NCBI RefSeq assembly: GCF_900100735.1
Contig: NZ_FNCJ01000014.1
Span: 1 to 64,000, forward strand
Origin: Paraburkholderia phenazinium
GTDB lineage: Bacteria > Pseudomonadota > Gammaproteobacteria > Burkholderiales > Burkholderiaceae
Direction of reading: 5' to 3'
Length of the DNA: 64,000 nucleotides
Shown here: positions 8,609-17,640 of the stretch, in pieces
How positions within the stretch are numbered: the stretch's first letter is position 1
Layout: the number at the start of each line of letters is the position of its first letter
Notes under the pieces: model-generated
What the model saw: the letters and a program-made list of their open reading frames with translations, nothing else
The model's database searches: none
Told to the model about the DNA's origin: nothing
Translations under genes and position numbers: made by a program

Positions 8609-10276
8609 TTATCCAAGCTCTTTGGGCTTTTCCCACGGTATCGGAACGACAGCGGAGGGATCCGTATAAACGTCGATCAATGCCGGCCTCCCAGCAGCTA
8701 ACGCATCCTTGAAAGCGCCGCGGAAGTCGGAAGCCCGTTCGACGCGATAGGCTTTCATCCCAAGCGTCTCGGCGACTGCCGCGAAATCCACGCGGCCGAA
8801 TTTCCAGTTTTTCTCCAACGCGGCATCCTCGCCCCAAAGGACTCTTTCCTGATTGAAACCGTGATTGTTGTTGACTACCGTCACCGTATTGATGCCGTAA
8901 CGCACAGCGGTCTCCATTTCGGCGAGGTGGTAGTAAAAGGCGCCGTCGCCAGTGAAGCAAACGACAGGTCGCATCGGGTTCGCGCATTTGGCGCCGAGAG
9001 ACGCTGGAAACGACCATCCGAGTGAGCCAGCAGCGCGAATCAGCGCCTGGCCAGACCGATTCAGATAGAGGTGACGAGCTGCCCAACCTGCCGCGTGGCC
9101 GGTGTCGACTGCGACGAGCGCGCCTTCAGGAAGCGATTCGGATAACATGCTGCAAAGACGTTCTGGCCGAATGGGCGACGTGTCCGAATTCTCGTATTGA
9201 GCGGCCAGTTTGCCCCACTCCTCGCGCAACGCGGCAATGCGGTCAATCCATTGCGGGCTGCCAACAGGCCCCGCGAGTTCGACGCCGAGTTGCTCCAGCA
9301 CGGCGGCGGGATCGCCGATCAGACCCACGATCAACGGATAGTTACGGCCCAGCTCTCTCGGGTCGATGTCGATCTGTACCGCCGGCACGCCCGGCACAGG
9401 AACTGACCATCCGCGGGTTGTCATGCTGCCTGTGCTCGAGCCAACGAACAGCACGAAGTCAGCCTCGGACACAGCGATATTTGCTGTATCGCGCGAGTAG
9501 TCTCCCACCACACCGGTGCAAAGAGTGTCGCTCTCAGGTATAGCGGCCTTCGCGTCAAGCGACGTTGCCACGGGTATTCTTGCAAACCGCGCGAACTTGA
9601 GAAGCGCCGCCTGTGCGCGCGAGGCGCGTATGCCCGAACCGGCCACGATGATGGGTCGCTCAGCCTTGCGAAGTGCAGTAGCGGCTGTTCGGATATCCTC
9701 GGCAGATGCGGCGGGACGAATCGGCGGGCAGAAGCCGTAGCGCGGCTCCGGCGGCATCACATGCTCAACCTCCTCCATCAGCACCGCACCCCAGAAACCG
9801 GAGAGTTCGAGATGCACCGGCCCGGGCGATCCGGTGGTCGCCACTCGTAAAGCCTGCTGGAGAAGGTCCGGCAGCCGCTGTGCCTTTTCGACCCGAGCGC
9901 TAAATTTGGTTAGACCGGCGTAGATCGGTCGTTGATCGATTTCCTGGTAGAAGTTGCGTTCACGAGTGTCGGCCGTACCGCCTCCGGTCAGCGCGAGAAT
10001 GGGTGATTTCGCCATCAGGGCATCGACCAGTCCGGAGGCGAGATTCGTAGCACCAATAGCTTGCGACGCGCAAACACCAACGCGCCCCGACTCGCGAGCG
10101 TATCCGTCGGCCATATAAGCCGCAGCCTTCTCAGAGTGTGCGACGACCGACTTTACACCGATTGCCGTCATCTCCTTGATCCCAGGCGGGATGATCATCG
10201 GCACGTTGAAGAAGTGGTCGACGCCGTATGCTGCAAACGTCTCCGCAAGAACGCGGTTTCCTGTTTTCTTTCCCAT
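8609..10276 (-). CDS. Thiamine diphosphate-dependent enzyme (acetolactate synthase/decarboxylase superfamily)
   Basis: A 555-residue three-domain ThDP enzyme. The PYR domain carries the catalytic glutamate in H-S-E-K-A-A-A-Y-M-A-D-G-Y-A-R (about 47-61), there is a central nucleotide-fold domain, and the PP domain has the ThDP motif from G-D-G-A-F-Y-Y to N-N-N-H-G. Anabolic acetolactate synthase would normally pair with a small subunit, which is absent. The operon partners suggest a catabolic 2-keto acid decarboxylase or carboligase such as the benzoylformate decarboxylase group. The ATG at 10276 has AAGGAA upstream. The exact substrate cannot be read from the sequence. Confidence 0.88.
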   Translation of the reverse strand: MGKKTGNRVLAETFAAYGVDHFFNVPMIIPPGIKEMTAIGVKSVVAHSEKAAAYMADGYARESGRVGVCASQAIGATNLASGLVDALMAKSPILALTGGGTADTRERNFYQEIDQRPIYAGLTKFSARVEKAQRLPDLLQQALRVATTGSPGPVHLELSGFWGAVLMEEVEHVMPPEPRYGFCPPIRPAASAEDIRTAATALRKAERPIIVAGSGIRASRAQAALLKFARFARIPVATSLDAKAAIPESDTLCTGVVGDYSRDTANIAVSEADFVLFVGSSTGSMTTRGWSVPVPGVPAVQIDIDPRELGRNYPLIVGLIGDPAAVLEQLGVELAGPVGSPQWIDRIAALREEWGKLAAQYENSDTSPIRPERLCSMLSESLPEGALVAVDTGHAAGWAARHLYLNRSGQALIRAAGSLGWSFPASLGAKCANPMRPVVCFTGDGAFYYHLAEMETAVRYGINTVTVVNNNHGFNQERVLWGEDAALEKNWKFGRVDFAAVAETLGMKAYRVERASDFRGAFKDALAAGRPALIDVYTDPSAVVPIPWEKPKELG

Positions 10277-10422
10277 AAGGGTTCCTTCTGGTTAAGGGGT
10301 ACATGGGCGTGCTTCGCCCGAAGCCGCCGATCGCATCTCTGACGCTACGCAGTCACGCAATGGAATTCGCGGGAGCAAACGAGCGCGTTGGTTCTGACAC
10401 ACAAGGGCGTGCGCAATCCGGC

Positions 10423-11367
10423 CTAAAACTCCAAGCGCAGCACTTTTGCCGGCCTGACCCCATCCGGCATTGGCGCCTTGATGCCTCCATCGGTCGTTAC
10501 ATAAGCGACTCTTCCGTATTCCCGTATATTCCGCCCCCATGCTATTGCTGACGGACCCACCATCAGATCGAGAACGGGAATGCCAACTACGCTCTGTCGT
10601 GGGCCTTTGTTCTGATCGGGTGTCAGCGACAGACAATCGATTGTGTTCTCGCGGTGGGTTGTGATGTACGCAAGTCCGCGCTCTTCGTCGATGCAGAAGT
10701 CATCACCCATCATGCCGCTCCCAACGAGTTCGGGCAGACCTTCCGGATTCAGGCTGCGCGGATCGACAGAGATGCGCATGAAGAGCTTCCTGGCGGTGGA
10801 GGTGTAGTACAGGTAGTTGCTCTTTGACGCGTAACGGATGCCATTCACCCCTGGCTGGTCAGGCATGGGGCCATTCGGGTCGTGCGCCATGCTTTCATGC
10901 TGAAGCCATTTGTGCACGGTCGCTGTCTTTCCGTCAGTACTCAGGTCAACACGCCAGATGAGGCCTGCGAAGCAATCAGCGAGAAGAATGACCCGGGGTG
11001 CGATGAGGCAGCTACCGTTGAGCATTCCCACAGACCGCGAAAATTCGACAACAATCTCCGGTTCTATCGACTGACCCGGTGACCAGCTACGCAGATCGAC
11101 GCGCAGCAGGCAGCCACGCGATACGACGCCCGTCGATACATAAAATACGTCGGGCTCCGCTTCGACGATGCCCATACCCATGAGCTCGAAGGTGCAAATG
11201 AGAACCGGCTCGACGGGCTTTCCGCGAAACGGCGGTATGTACCAGAGCTGTCGATGGAATAGCACAGTCACGAGCAATGATCCGTCTTTACGGACAGCAA
11301 TATTTTCCAGAAAATGGTTCGGGGGGAAAGAAGCAACTTCAGTGATCGTGTGTGAGTTAGACGACAT
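10423..11367 (-). CDS. SMP-30/gluconolactonase-like beta-propeller protein
   Basis: A 314-residue protein with the repeating blade pattern of a six-bladed propeller (F-P-P-N-H-F-L-E-N-I-A-V-R-K-D-G-S-L-L-V-T near the start; P-G-V-N-G-I-R-Y and G-D-D-F-C-I-D-E-E-R-G-L-A-Y-I-T-T-H later). The N-G-I and D-D-F positions match where SMP-30-type lactonases place metal ligands. No signal peptide is visible, so a cytoplasmic lactonase or esterase-like hydrolase is plausible. It sits between the ThDP enzyme and the CMD-family gene in the same operon. An alternative is a strictosidine-synthase-like fold without lactonase activity. Confidence 0.72.
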   Translation of the reverse strand: MSSNSHTITEVASFPPNHFLENIAVRKDGSLLVTVLFHRQLWYIPPFRGKPVEPVLICTFELMGMGIVEAEPDVFYVSTGVVSRGCLLRVDLRSWSPGQSIEPEIVVEFSRSVGMLNGSCLIAPRVILLADCFAGLIWRVDLSTDGKTATVHKWLQHESMAHDPNGPMPDQPGVNGIRYASKSNYLYYTSTARKLFMRISVDPRSLNPEGLPELVGSGMMGDDFCIDEERGLAYITTHRENTIDCLSLTPDQNKGPRQSVVGIPVLDLMVGPSAIAWGRNIREYGRVAYVTTDGGIKAPMPDGVRPAKVLRLEF

Positions 11368-11417
11368 AGTTCGCTACGGCCCGTCTGTAGTTTGTCAAAG
11401 GAAAGCGCGATGGCGGC

Positions 11418-12038
11418 TTATTGATCGTCCAGGCCCACCGCGTTGGCAGGAACGTCGTACGCGCGCAAGGTCAGCGACACGGTCGTGAAGTACCCAATGA
11501 AGGCAATCAGATCTGTGAGTCCAGAATGGCCCAGCGTATCGACCGCTCTTTTATAAAGCCCTACCGGGATCAGACGAGGCTCAAGCAGAGCGGAGGTAAT
11601 CTCATAGATGATCTGCTGCCGGGCATCCTCAAACGAAGTCGGCAACCCGGCGATCAACGCCTGCACCTTTTCGGCGGACAGACCGCCCACTAGCTCTGCC
11701 ATCCACTCGTGTTCATAACTGGGATAGCTCGCCATCCACTTTCCGGCGGTGAGATTGACCGCAATTTCAATCTCCGCCTTCGACAAGGTTGACCGGTCCT
11801 GATAATGGAGACCCATATGCAGCATGACTTCAGTCAGCTTCAGGTTTCGCAGCCAGATCTTGTAGGGGCCAGGCACCATGCCGCGGGACTTTGTGACAAG
11901 GTCGTAAGCCTTCCGTTCGTCATCGTCCATCTGGTCGGGCCGATGCTCCTTGAACCTTCCAAACGTTCCGAAGTGCGAGTTCCTCAGTTTTTTCGCAGCC
12001 GCAATGAGCTGCTCGACTGCTTCTGGTCTGGTCGTCAC
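11418..12038 (-). CDS. Carboxymuconolactone decarboxylase (CMD/AhpD-like) family protein
   Basis: A 206-residue all-helical protein of the CMD fold. The region P-x-x-I-W-L-R-N...L-H-M-G-L-H-Y followed by L-S-K-A-E-I-E-I-A-V-N-L-T-A-G-K-W and Y-E-H-E-W matches this family. The AhpD redox C-x-x-C pair is absent, so a peroxidase-type role is unlikely; decarboxylase or hydratase-like chemistry on a ring-cleavage product is possible. The start is GTG at 12038, supported by GAGG seven bases upstream. It is the first gene of the operon, divergent from the AraC regulator. Confidence 0.78.
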   Translation of the reverse strand: MTTRPEAVEQLIAAAKKLRNSHFGTFGRFKEHRPDQMDDDERKAYDLVTKSRGMVPGPYKIWLRNLKLTEVMLHMGLHYQDRSTLSKAEIEIAVNLTAGKWMASYPSYEHEWMAELVGGLSAEKVQALIAGLPTSFEDARQQIIYEITSALLEPRLIPVGLYKRAVDTLGHSGLTDLIAFIGYFTTVSLTLRAYDVPANAVGLDDQ

Positions 12039-12417
12039 TTAAGCGCCTCATGGTCTGTTGTCTCGGGTCTTGTGCCATTGACAAGCGTTGGCGGATGAAT
12101 CGCGTCCGGGTTTGCGGATTATTGAGCGACCGGGCATCATCATCCTTCGGAAACGCGCCATAACCTTCGATTTCCAGGCATCCAGAAAACGGGCAAGCTT
12201 CGCTCGAACGTTTACCCGATCCGGTTCTGGTATTTCCCCCTCTTTCCACGCGTGGATTGGAAGCAGTACGATTTCGCACGCACGCGTTTGTTAGGCTCGA
12301 TATCTGTCCGACGAGTGTCGGAATTGCAGGGCAGGCCTGCGACGCGTAGCGGCGCTATTCATCCCGAGCGCGAAAATCCCCGCTCCTGGACATCAGGGCA
12401 AGCTTCACGATCAATAT
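12039..12417. promoter_or_regulatory. Divergent control region between catabolic operon and araC gene
   Basis: This 379-bp gap has no convincing gene. It must hold promoters for the leftward operon and the rightward AraC-type gene. A short inverted repeat TCCGAC-4-GTCGGA lies at 12307-12322, about 100 bp before the araC start, and could be a regulator half-site pair. I see no confident -35/-10 boxes. Confidence 0.4.
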
Positions 12418-13332
12418 ATGTGGCGGTGCAATATGGCGGCTGAAAGCCACGGCAGGACTTCTCCCTCTGAACTGACTCGTCTGTTGCCTACTCCTCCCCT
12501 GTTCTCGGTTGGCGTTGGAAATCTGGGCGGCGCTATTGTTCAGCACTACCGCCATTCGCCTGGGTGCGTCACGGTATCGCCTTTGCGAGATCATTTGCTG
12601 GTCGTGAATCTCTCCGGCCATGTGCTGATTGAGGACGGTCTGACATGTGGACGCCAGGAGCGCAGATGGGCGGGAAGCGGGCAGATGAGTCTGACACCCG
12701 CGGGCTCAGCGGGCACCCGCGTGTTCAAGGGGCGCCCGGAAGTTCTGGTCGTTCATCTGCCGCCGCAACTCCTCCATAACACCGCAATTGAGATCGGTCT
12801 CGAGGACGGACACGCGACGCTCATTCCCCGCCTGGCGGTCGCTGATGAAGTGGTCGAGCGGCTCGGGCGGCTACTTCTGGCAACCGCACCCGACTCGGAG
12901 CCCGGCGCAGCGTTGATGATGGACGCGTTGACCCGGGCGCTTGTCGTTCATCTGCTGCGCAACCATTCGGTTTTGTCGCGCGAGAAAACCGTTGTGCCGC
13001 CGTCATTGAGCGGAGGAAAGCTTCAGCGCGTGATCGATTACATGCAAATACATCTGGACGAGCGTCTGCTTTTGTCGAACCTCGCCGACCTGTCTGGACT
13101 CAGTCAGTCGCAATTCGCACGGACATTCCGGGCCGCCACGGGCAAGCCACCGCATGGCTACCTGCTCGATTTGCGTATAGAGCGGGCCAGAAGCTTGCTT
13201 GAGAACACGGACCTACCCGTGATAGAGGTTGGAATGCAATGCGGCTTCGAACAACCGAATCACTTCGCGACGATGTTCAGAAAGATTGTCGGGCTGAGTC
13301 CGCGCGCATGGCGCGTCGCGAGGCGCGCTTGA
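12418..13332 (+). CDS. AraC-family transcriptional regulator
   Basis: A 304-residue regulator. The C-terminal ~100 residues hold two helix-turn-helix units (L-S-N-L-A-D-L-S-G-L-S-Q-S-Q-F-A-R-T-F and P-V-I-E-V-G-M-Q-C-G-F-E-Q-P-N-H-F-A-T-M-F) and the closing G-L-S-P-R-A-W-R. The N-terminal part is a cupin-like sensor without an obvious ligand. The ATG could also be at 12433. It is divergent from the CMD/SMP-30/ThDP/cupin operon, so it is probably the substrate-responsive activator of that operon. Confidence 0.88.
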   Translation: MWRCNMAAESHGRTSPSELTRLLPTPPLFSVGVGNLGGAIVQHYRHSPGCVTVSPLRDHLLVVNLSGHVLIEDGLTCGRQERRWAGSGQMSLTPAGSAGTRVFKGRPEVLVVHLPPQLLHNTAIEIGLEDGHATLIPRLAVADEVVERLGRLLLATAPDSEPGAALMMDALTRALVVHLLRNHSVLSREKTVVPPSLSGGKLQRVIDYMQIHLDERLLLSNLADLSGLSQSQFARTFRAATGKPPHGYLLDLRIERARSLLENTDLPVIEVGMQCGFEQPNHFATMFRKIVGLSPRAWRVARRA

Positions 13333-13476
13333 ACCGGTTAGCGTCTGCGGCAACAATGCAGCAAGGGCTGGATCAGCGTGGACACAGTCGCTGGCACGCA
13401 CGGCGAGCGCCGGCCTCCGCACGTCGCATGGCATCGAGTCCGGTGAGAAAGTACTCCTGCGGTCAGCGGTAGTCCG

Positions 13477-13974
13477 TCATTCGAGGCTGGCCGGGCCAGA
13501 CGACGGATCGCCTTTGATGTCGTCGGCGAACTTGCGCATGAGCCGCACCAGGTCCTCTATATCCCGTTTTTCCCATGTAGCGAAAATGGACTGCCCTATC
13601 CTCGCCCGGGCCTTATCGACCCTATCGGTCATCGCCTTGCCTTTCCTTGTCACGACAGCCTGGCGAACGCGCCGGTCGGTCGCGCTTTCCTGACGGTCGA
13701 CGAGACCCAGGCTTTCCAATTTGGCGACCTGCCGACTGACGGTCGTGTAGTCGCGTCCCACACGGTCTGCAAGTTCGACGACGCCAATGGGGCCGAGCCG
13801 CTCCACCAGTACCATTAACGGAAACAGCGCACGGTCGAGGGAAATCCCCGCGGCCCGAACCATTGCCTCGTCACGCTGAGGGCTGTTCACGACCCCGACG
13901 ATCTCGAGCAACGCCCCGTGAAGCTCACGAAGCTGAGTGTTGATATGTGTATTTTGCACGGTTTTTGTTGACAC
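13477..13974 (-). CDS. MarR-family transcriptional regulator
   Basis: A 165-residue winged-helix protein. The recognition region L-A-D-R-V-G-R-D-Y-T-T-V-S-R-Q-V-A-K-L and wing D-R-R-V-R-Q-A-V-V-T are typical of MarR. The start is GTG at 13974. It is divergent from the FAD monooxygenase gene, with only 49 bp between the two starts. A strong 23-bp palindrome fills that gap, so it most likely represses both genes until an aromatic ligand is bound. Confidence 0.9.
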   Translation of the reverse strand: MSTKTVQNTHINTQLRELHGALLEIVGVVNSPQRDEAMVRAAGISLDRALFPLMVLVERLGPIGVVELADRVGRDYTTVSRQVAKLESLGLVDRQESATDRRVRQAVVTRKGKAMTDRVDKARARIGQSIFATWEKRDIEDLVRLMRKFADDIKGDPSSGPASLE

Positions 13975-13991
13975 GGAGTTATCTCGTTCCT

Positions 13992-14014
13992 AATATGTGC
14001 ATATTACACATATT
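13992..14014. promoter_or_regulatory. MarR-type operator palindrome
   Basis: Perfect 8-bp arms AATATGTG and CACATATT flank a 7-bp spacer, and a second overlapping palindrome TAATATG-TG-CATATTA lies inside the same site. Its size and AT-rich arms fit a MarR dimer site. It ends ten bases before the monooxygenase start, so binding would block initiation. Confidence 0.75.
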
Positions 14015-14023
14015 GGGAACGTA

Positions 14024-15538
14024 ATGACAAAGCAATTTGCAACTGACGTCCTGATTTGCGGTGCGGGTGCGGCTGGCCTCACGCTAGCAATCGATCTGGC
14101 GCGAAGGGGCGTTTCATTCCGCCTGATTGAGAAGATGGACAATCCGTTCCGCGGCTCGCGCGGCAAAGGCATTCAGCCCAGAACCCAGGAAATTTTCGAG
14201 GATATCGGCATTCTCGACAGGATCGTTGCTGCCGGCGGCCCCTACCCCCCACAGCGCCGATATCTCGACGATTGCAGCTACACCGACTCTAATGCAGTGG
14301 AGCATGTCGATCCGACACCGGCAGAACCTTACCAGTTGCCGCTGATGGTCCCGCAGTTCCTGACAGAAAGCGCGATGCGCGCTCGTCTGGTCGAACTAGG
14401 GCAGCGTCCGGAATACGGCTGCGAGCTGGTGAGCTTCGAGCAGGATCTGGATGGTGTGACAGCACATGTGGCCGGTAAGACCGGTAAAGAGACGCTGCGG
14501 GTTCGGTGGCTCGTCGGCGCCGACGGCGGTCGCAGTCTCGTGCGCCACACGCTGGGCATCGACTTTCCGGGAAAAACCCTGGGTGTTCGAGCCGTCGTAG
14601 CCGACGTCGTGCTGACCGGACTCACGCGCGATGTCTGGCACCGGTTCGGTGACGGCGACATGACGCGGCAGATCTCGCTTTGCCCGCTCGCGGGAACCGC
14701 CATGTTCCAGATACCGGGGCCAGTCCCATCTGACGGCGATATCGACCTTTCGGCCGAAGGCTTGAACGCCCTGGTGGCGGAGCGTACCGGCCGCGACGAC
14801 ATAGGAATTCAATCCGTGTCCTGGTCATCTGTCTACACTATGAATGCACGGCTGGCGGATCGTTACCGCGTTGAGCGCGTGTTCCTTGTCGGGGATGCCG
14901 CCCACATTCATCCACCGACGGGCGGTCAGGGCCTCAATACCAGTGCACAGGATGCCTACAATCTTGGCTGGAAGCTGGCTGCGGTCGCCAATGGAGCGCC
15001 CGACTGTCTGCTCGACAGCTATGAAGAGGAACGCCGGCCGATAGCTGCCGCTATGCTTGGTCTGGCGACAAAGCTTCTGGACGCGCAGAAGCGCGGCGAG
15101 ATGCAGCGTGGGCGCGAGGTGCATCAACTCGATATCGGTTACGCCGAGTCCTCTCTCACGTTGGAACGACCAGAACGTGCCGGGTGCCGGGGCGCCGGCG
15201 ACCGCGCCCCGGATGCGCCGGTTCGGGGGGCAGCTGGCCAATCGACAAGGCTTTTCGAACTGTTCCGAGGCACGCACTGGACCTTGCTTGGCTACGAGGT
15301 CGAGCGCGGATCAGTGCGGCCACGTCCAGGTCTACATATCCATATCTTTGGCGCAACTGGCAACATATTGGATGACAGAGGCCACTTCCGTGACGCGTAC
15401 GACATCACTGCCGGCGATTGGGTATTGGTGCGTCCCGATGGCTACATTGGTGCAATTATCACCGGCGTCGATATCGAAACGCTGGAAGCTTACCTTGCAC
15501 GGGTAGGACTTGGCGTGGCGAATGCCTTTCATAATTAG
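14024..15538 (+). CDS. FAD-dependent aromatic-ring monooxygenase
   Basis: A 504-residue group A flavin hydroxylase. It has the ADP-binding motif G-A-G-A-A-G-L-T-L-A (about 12-21), the D-G motif V-G-A-D-G-G-R-S-L-V-R, and the FAD-ribityl motif G-D-A-A-H-I-H-P-P-T-G-G-Q-G-L-N. A thioredoxin-like C-terminal domain follows (after R-A-P-D-A-P), as in TfdB, MhpA and pentachlorophenol hydroxylase. It probably hydroxylates a phenolic compound using NAD(P)H and O2. The ATG at 14024 is preferred; an in-frame GTG at 13997 lies inside the operator. It probably forms an operon with the downstream nitroreductase. Confidence 0.9.
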   Translation: MTKQFATDVLICGAGAAGLTLAIDLARRGVSFRLIEKMDNPFRGSRGKGIQPRTQEIFEDIGILDRIVAAGGPYPPQRRYLDDCSYTDSNAVEHVDPTPAEPYQLPLMVPQFLTESAMRARLVELGQRPEYGCELVSFEQDLDGVTAHVAGKTGKETLRVRWLVGADGGRSLVRHTLGIDFPGKTLGVRAVVADVVLTGLTRDVWHRFGDGDMTRQISLCPLAGTAMFQIPGPVPSDGDIDLSAEGLNALVAERTGRDDIGIQSVSWSSVYTMNARLADRYRVERVFLVGDAAHIHPPTGGQGLNTSAQDAYNLGWKLAAVANGAPDCLLDSYEEERRPIAAAMLGLATKLLDAQKRGEMQRGREVHQLDIGYAESSLTLERPERAGCRGAGDRAPDAPVRGAAGQSTRLFELFRGTHWTLLGYEVERGSVRPRPGLHIHIFGATGNILDDRGHFRDAYDITAGDWVLVRPDGYIGAIITGVDIETLEAYLARVGLGVANAFHN

Positions 15539-15613
15539 CGCGATTTCCACCGGTAGTTATCACACGCCGATGATCGTCTACACCTCACAAATTCTTCTAC
15601 CTAACTTCGCCCC

Positions 15614-16342
15614 ATGAACTCACCAGACCAATTGCAGCCCTGGGCCCACTTCCAGGCTGCGAATCGCTTTCGCCGGGCAATTCGCGATTTTGACTCGACC
15701 CCGATCGCGAGCGATGACGTGTACGCTCTGCTCACTGAAGCCGCGTTCTCGCCTTCGAGCGGCAACCTGCAGCCCTACGAGCTGCACTGGATTCGAAACC
15801 CTTCTTTGAAAGCGAGCGTCGCGTCGGCATGCAATGGGCAGAAAGCCGCCAGTTCAGCGACCGAGCTTATTGTTGTTGTAGCCAGTCCCGCACTGGGAAA
15901 GCAAACGGCCACGGCGCGACTGGAGCATGTCGAAAGCTCGTCGGCGCTAGAGCCAAAGTCGAAGGCCTATTACCGCAAGCAGATCGGGAAATTCAACAAG
16001 ATCCTGGGAGTCGGCTCTTCGGCATTCTGGTCACCGCTCCTCTTTGTTGCGGCGCTCATTCGTCCGAGTTTGTCCCTGCTTCCTGTCGGCAACATTGGCA
16101 GTCGTCATTGGGCTGCCCGCAATGCGATTTTCGCGGCGCAAACCCTTATGCTGGGAGCCGCGGCCAAAGGGATTGACTCATGTCCGATGGAAGGCTTTTC
16201 CGCGTTGAAGGTTGCCAGGCTTCTCGGACTTCCGCGTGGGTCAGTCATCCCAATCGTTATCGCACTCGGGTACCGCGCAAAGGATGCAAGAATTGAAGAG
16301 CGGTGGCGTCGTCCACTGGAAAGTCTGGTGATCTGTCGGTAA
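15614..16342 (+). CDS. Nitroreductase-family protein
   Basis: A 242-residue FMN-dependent oxidoreductase of the nitroreductase fold. The motifs R-x-R-R-A-I-R-D-F near residue 20 (phosphate binding of FMN), F-S-P-S-S-G-N-L-Q-P-Y (about 47-57) and the late G-I-D-S-C-P-M-E-G-F are all present. It follows the monooxygenase by 75 bp and is probably co-regulated by the MarR protein. Family members reduce nitroaromatics, quinones or flavins; here it could recycle flavin or act on a quinone product. The substrate is unknown. Confidence 0.85.
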   Translation: MNSPDQLQPWAHFQAANRFRRAIRDFDSTPIASDDVYALLTEAAFSPSSGNLQPYELHWIRNPSLKASVASACNGQKAASSATELIVVVASPALGKQTATARLEHVESSSALEPKSKAYYRKQIGKFNKILGVGSSAFWSPLLFVAALIRPSLSLLPVGNIGSRHWAARNAIFAAQTLMLGAAAKGIDSCPMEGFSALKVARLLGLPRGSVIPIVIALGYRAKDARIEERWRRPLESLVICR

Positions 16343-16461
16343 CGTGAATCCTGCTGAAGCGGCTAGAAACTGCCTGCCAGCAGATTGAGTTCAGCTATGA
16401 TCAATGACGTCGATCGGTTCACGGTGCAGGTAGACTCGAAGGTCTGCATCCAGGCGAAACA

Positions 16462-16773
16462 TCATTGCGCTCCCAGCGGGGCAACTATCGCCGTGACGAG
16501 ACTCACATCGTGTCGCGAGCATTCGAGTTTGAACGTCACTCCGTTGGGAAACTGCGCTGACAGCCGCGCCGTCGGACGCGACACACTCGCCCATTGCTTG
16601 TGAATCTCTGACGCCGACAACGCCGCAGGCTTGCGATCGAGACTGGAAGCGCCGCGCTCGTTGATAGCAACCAGGGGTGAACGCCGCCGCTGCTGGCTCG
16701 ATCGGATCACTCGCTGCACGAGCGCCGTTTGCTCTCGCATGTAGTCGTATCTACTTGTGAAGCTGGTTCGCAT
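16462..16773 (-). pseudogene. Possible IS66-type accessory protein fragment
   Basis: The last ~40 residues of this 103-codon reading frame (A-R-L-S-A-Q-F-P-N-G-V-T-F-K-L-E, then L-V-T-A-I-V-A-P-L) resemble the C-terminus of IS66 OrfA proteins. The first half does not show a helix-turn-helix. No IS66 orfB or transposase follows. It is probably a relic, and the assignment is weak. Confidence 0.3.
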
Positions 16774-16951
16774 TCACGTGAGCCTGAGTGCGAGCCCGGC
16801 GATTGACGGCCCAACCCGCGCGCACACCTTGATCAGTCGGCGCTTACCCTCAGGGTCCTACTTGCGCTCGCCGTTGGAGCACTCTCGAAAGACCCGGAGT
16901 GGCAGAAACTCATACTCATCATCGATCCAGAGCCACGGCGACACGCTCAAC

Positions 16952-17166
16952 GGCATCGTGGTGATGATCCCGGGCGTTTTGCTAGCCTGCTGGCTGGTCT
17001 ATGTGAACATCCGGCACACGGAGGCATGTACGGCATCGGTGGCTCCATCGCACAACTCGGCCTCTTCTCAGTTCTGCCTTGGATGTGGATGCCGTTGATG
17101 GTCGTGGCTCTCATCGGGTACTTCCTGCTGCTGACGAGCGCTAAGCCGGTGTACGTCAACCATTGA
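16952..17166 (+). pseudogene. Frameshifted tail of a membrane protein
   Basis: Two reading frames each encode hydrophobic segments. From 16952 one frame reads I-V-V-M-I-P-G-V-L-L-A-C-W-L-V-Y-V-N-I-R-H. From 17026 another reads M-Y-G-I-G-G-S-I-A-Q-L-G-L-F, then P-W-M-W-M-P-L-M-V-V-A-L-I-G-Y-F-L-L-L, and stops at 17166. Joined, they look like the last two transmembrane helices of a permease-like protein with a frameshift near 17025. I cannot name the family. The upstream part is missing or degraded. Confidence 0.5.
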
Positions 17167-17274
17167 AATCGGGAAGCTGCGGATTCGTCCTTTTGGCCGA
17201 TTTAATGAATATGCGAATCTTCGAATATTCAGGAATCCCGGCCGATCCTCAATGATAGGGGCGCCGGTGCCCGT

Positions 17275-17640
17275 TCAATCCTCGCCGAATCCCTCATCCG
17301 GGTGCAGCGCTTCAAGCGGTTCAAGGATCGTCCTCACCCGTGTCAATTCTGCGATGAAGTTGTCGATCAGATCGAGCGCATCCAGCACCTGCTCCGCTAA
17401 GGTGCCATCGTGTCGCGACGGCACCGATGGCGCACCGTTTAAGACAGCGTGCGCCATGCTGTGGATCTCCAGCAGATCGTCGCGTAGCCCCTCGGGATCG
17501 TGAAGCTGGGCTCGGAGGCGATCGACGATATCGACGGCGGCCAGCAGGCGCGTTGTGTCGTAGCTCGATTCGAGCCGCTCGAGCGCGGCTGTGTCGACAT
17601 CGCCGAAACAGGTCGTAGTGATAGCCGGGCGTGCAGTCAT
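17275..17640 (-). CDS. tnpC: TnpC-like regulator of Tn3-family transposition
   Basis: A 121-residue, acidic, mostly helical protein. It overlaps the 3' end of the transposase gene by four bases (ATGA). Its size, position and composition match TnpC of the Tn4651/Tn5041 branch, which lowers transposase expression after transcription. No known catalytic motif is present. The reading frame is intact although the transposase is not. It is now probably without function. Confidence 0.65.
   Translation of the reverse strand: MTARPAITTTCFGDVDTAALERLESSYDTTRLLAAVDIVDRLRAQLHDPEGLRDDLLEIHSMAHAVLNGAPSVPSRHDGTLAEQVLDALDLIDNFIAELTRVRTILEPLEALHPDEGFGED

Noticed and set aside
7783..8616. Longer start for the cupin gene at 8616
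   Set aside because: The ATG at 8532 has a strong ribosome site, and the extra 28 residues would overlap the ThDP gene without conserved character.
8609..10276. Naming the ThDP enzyme ilvB
   Set aside because: No ilvN-type small subunit follows, and its partners are catabolic, so a biosynthetic acetolactate synthase is unlikely.
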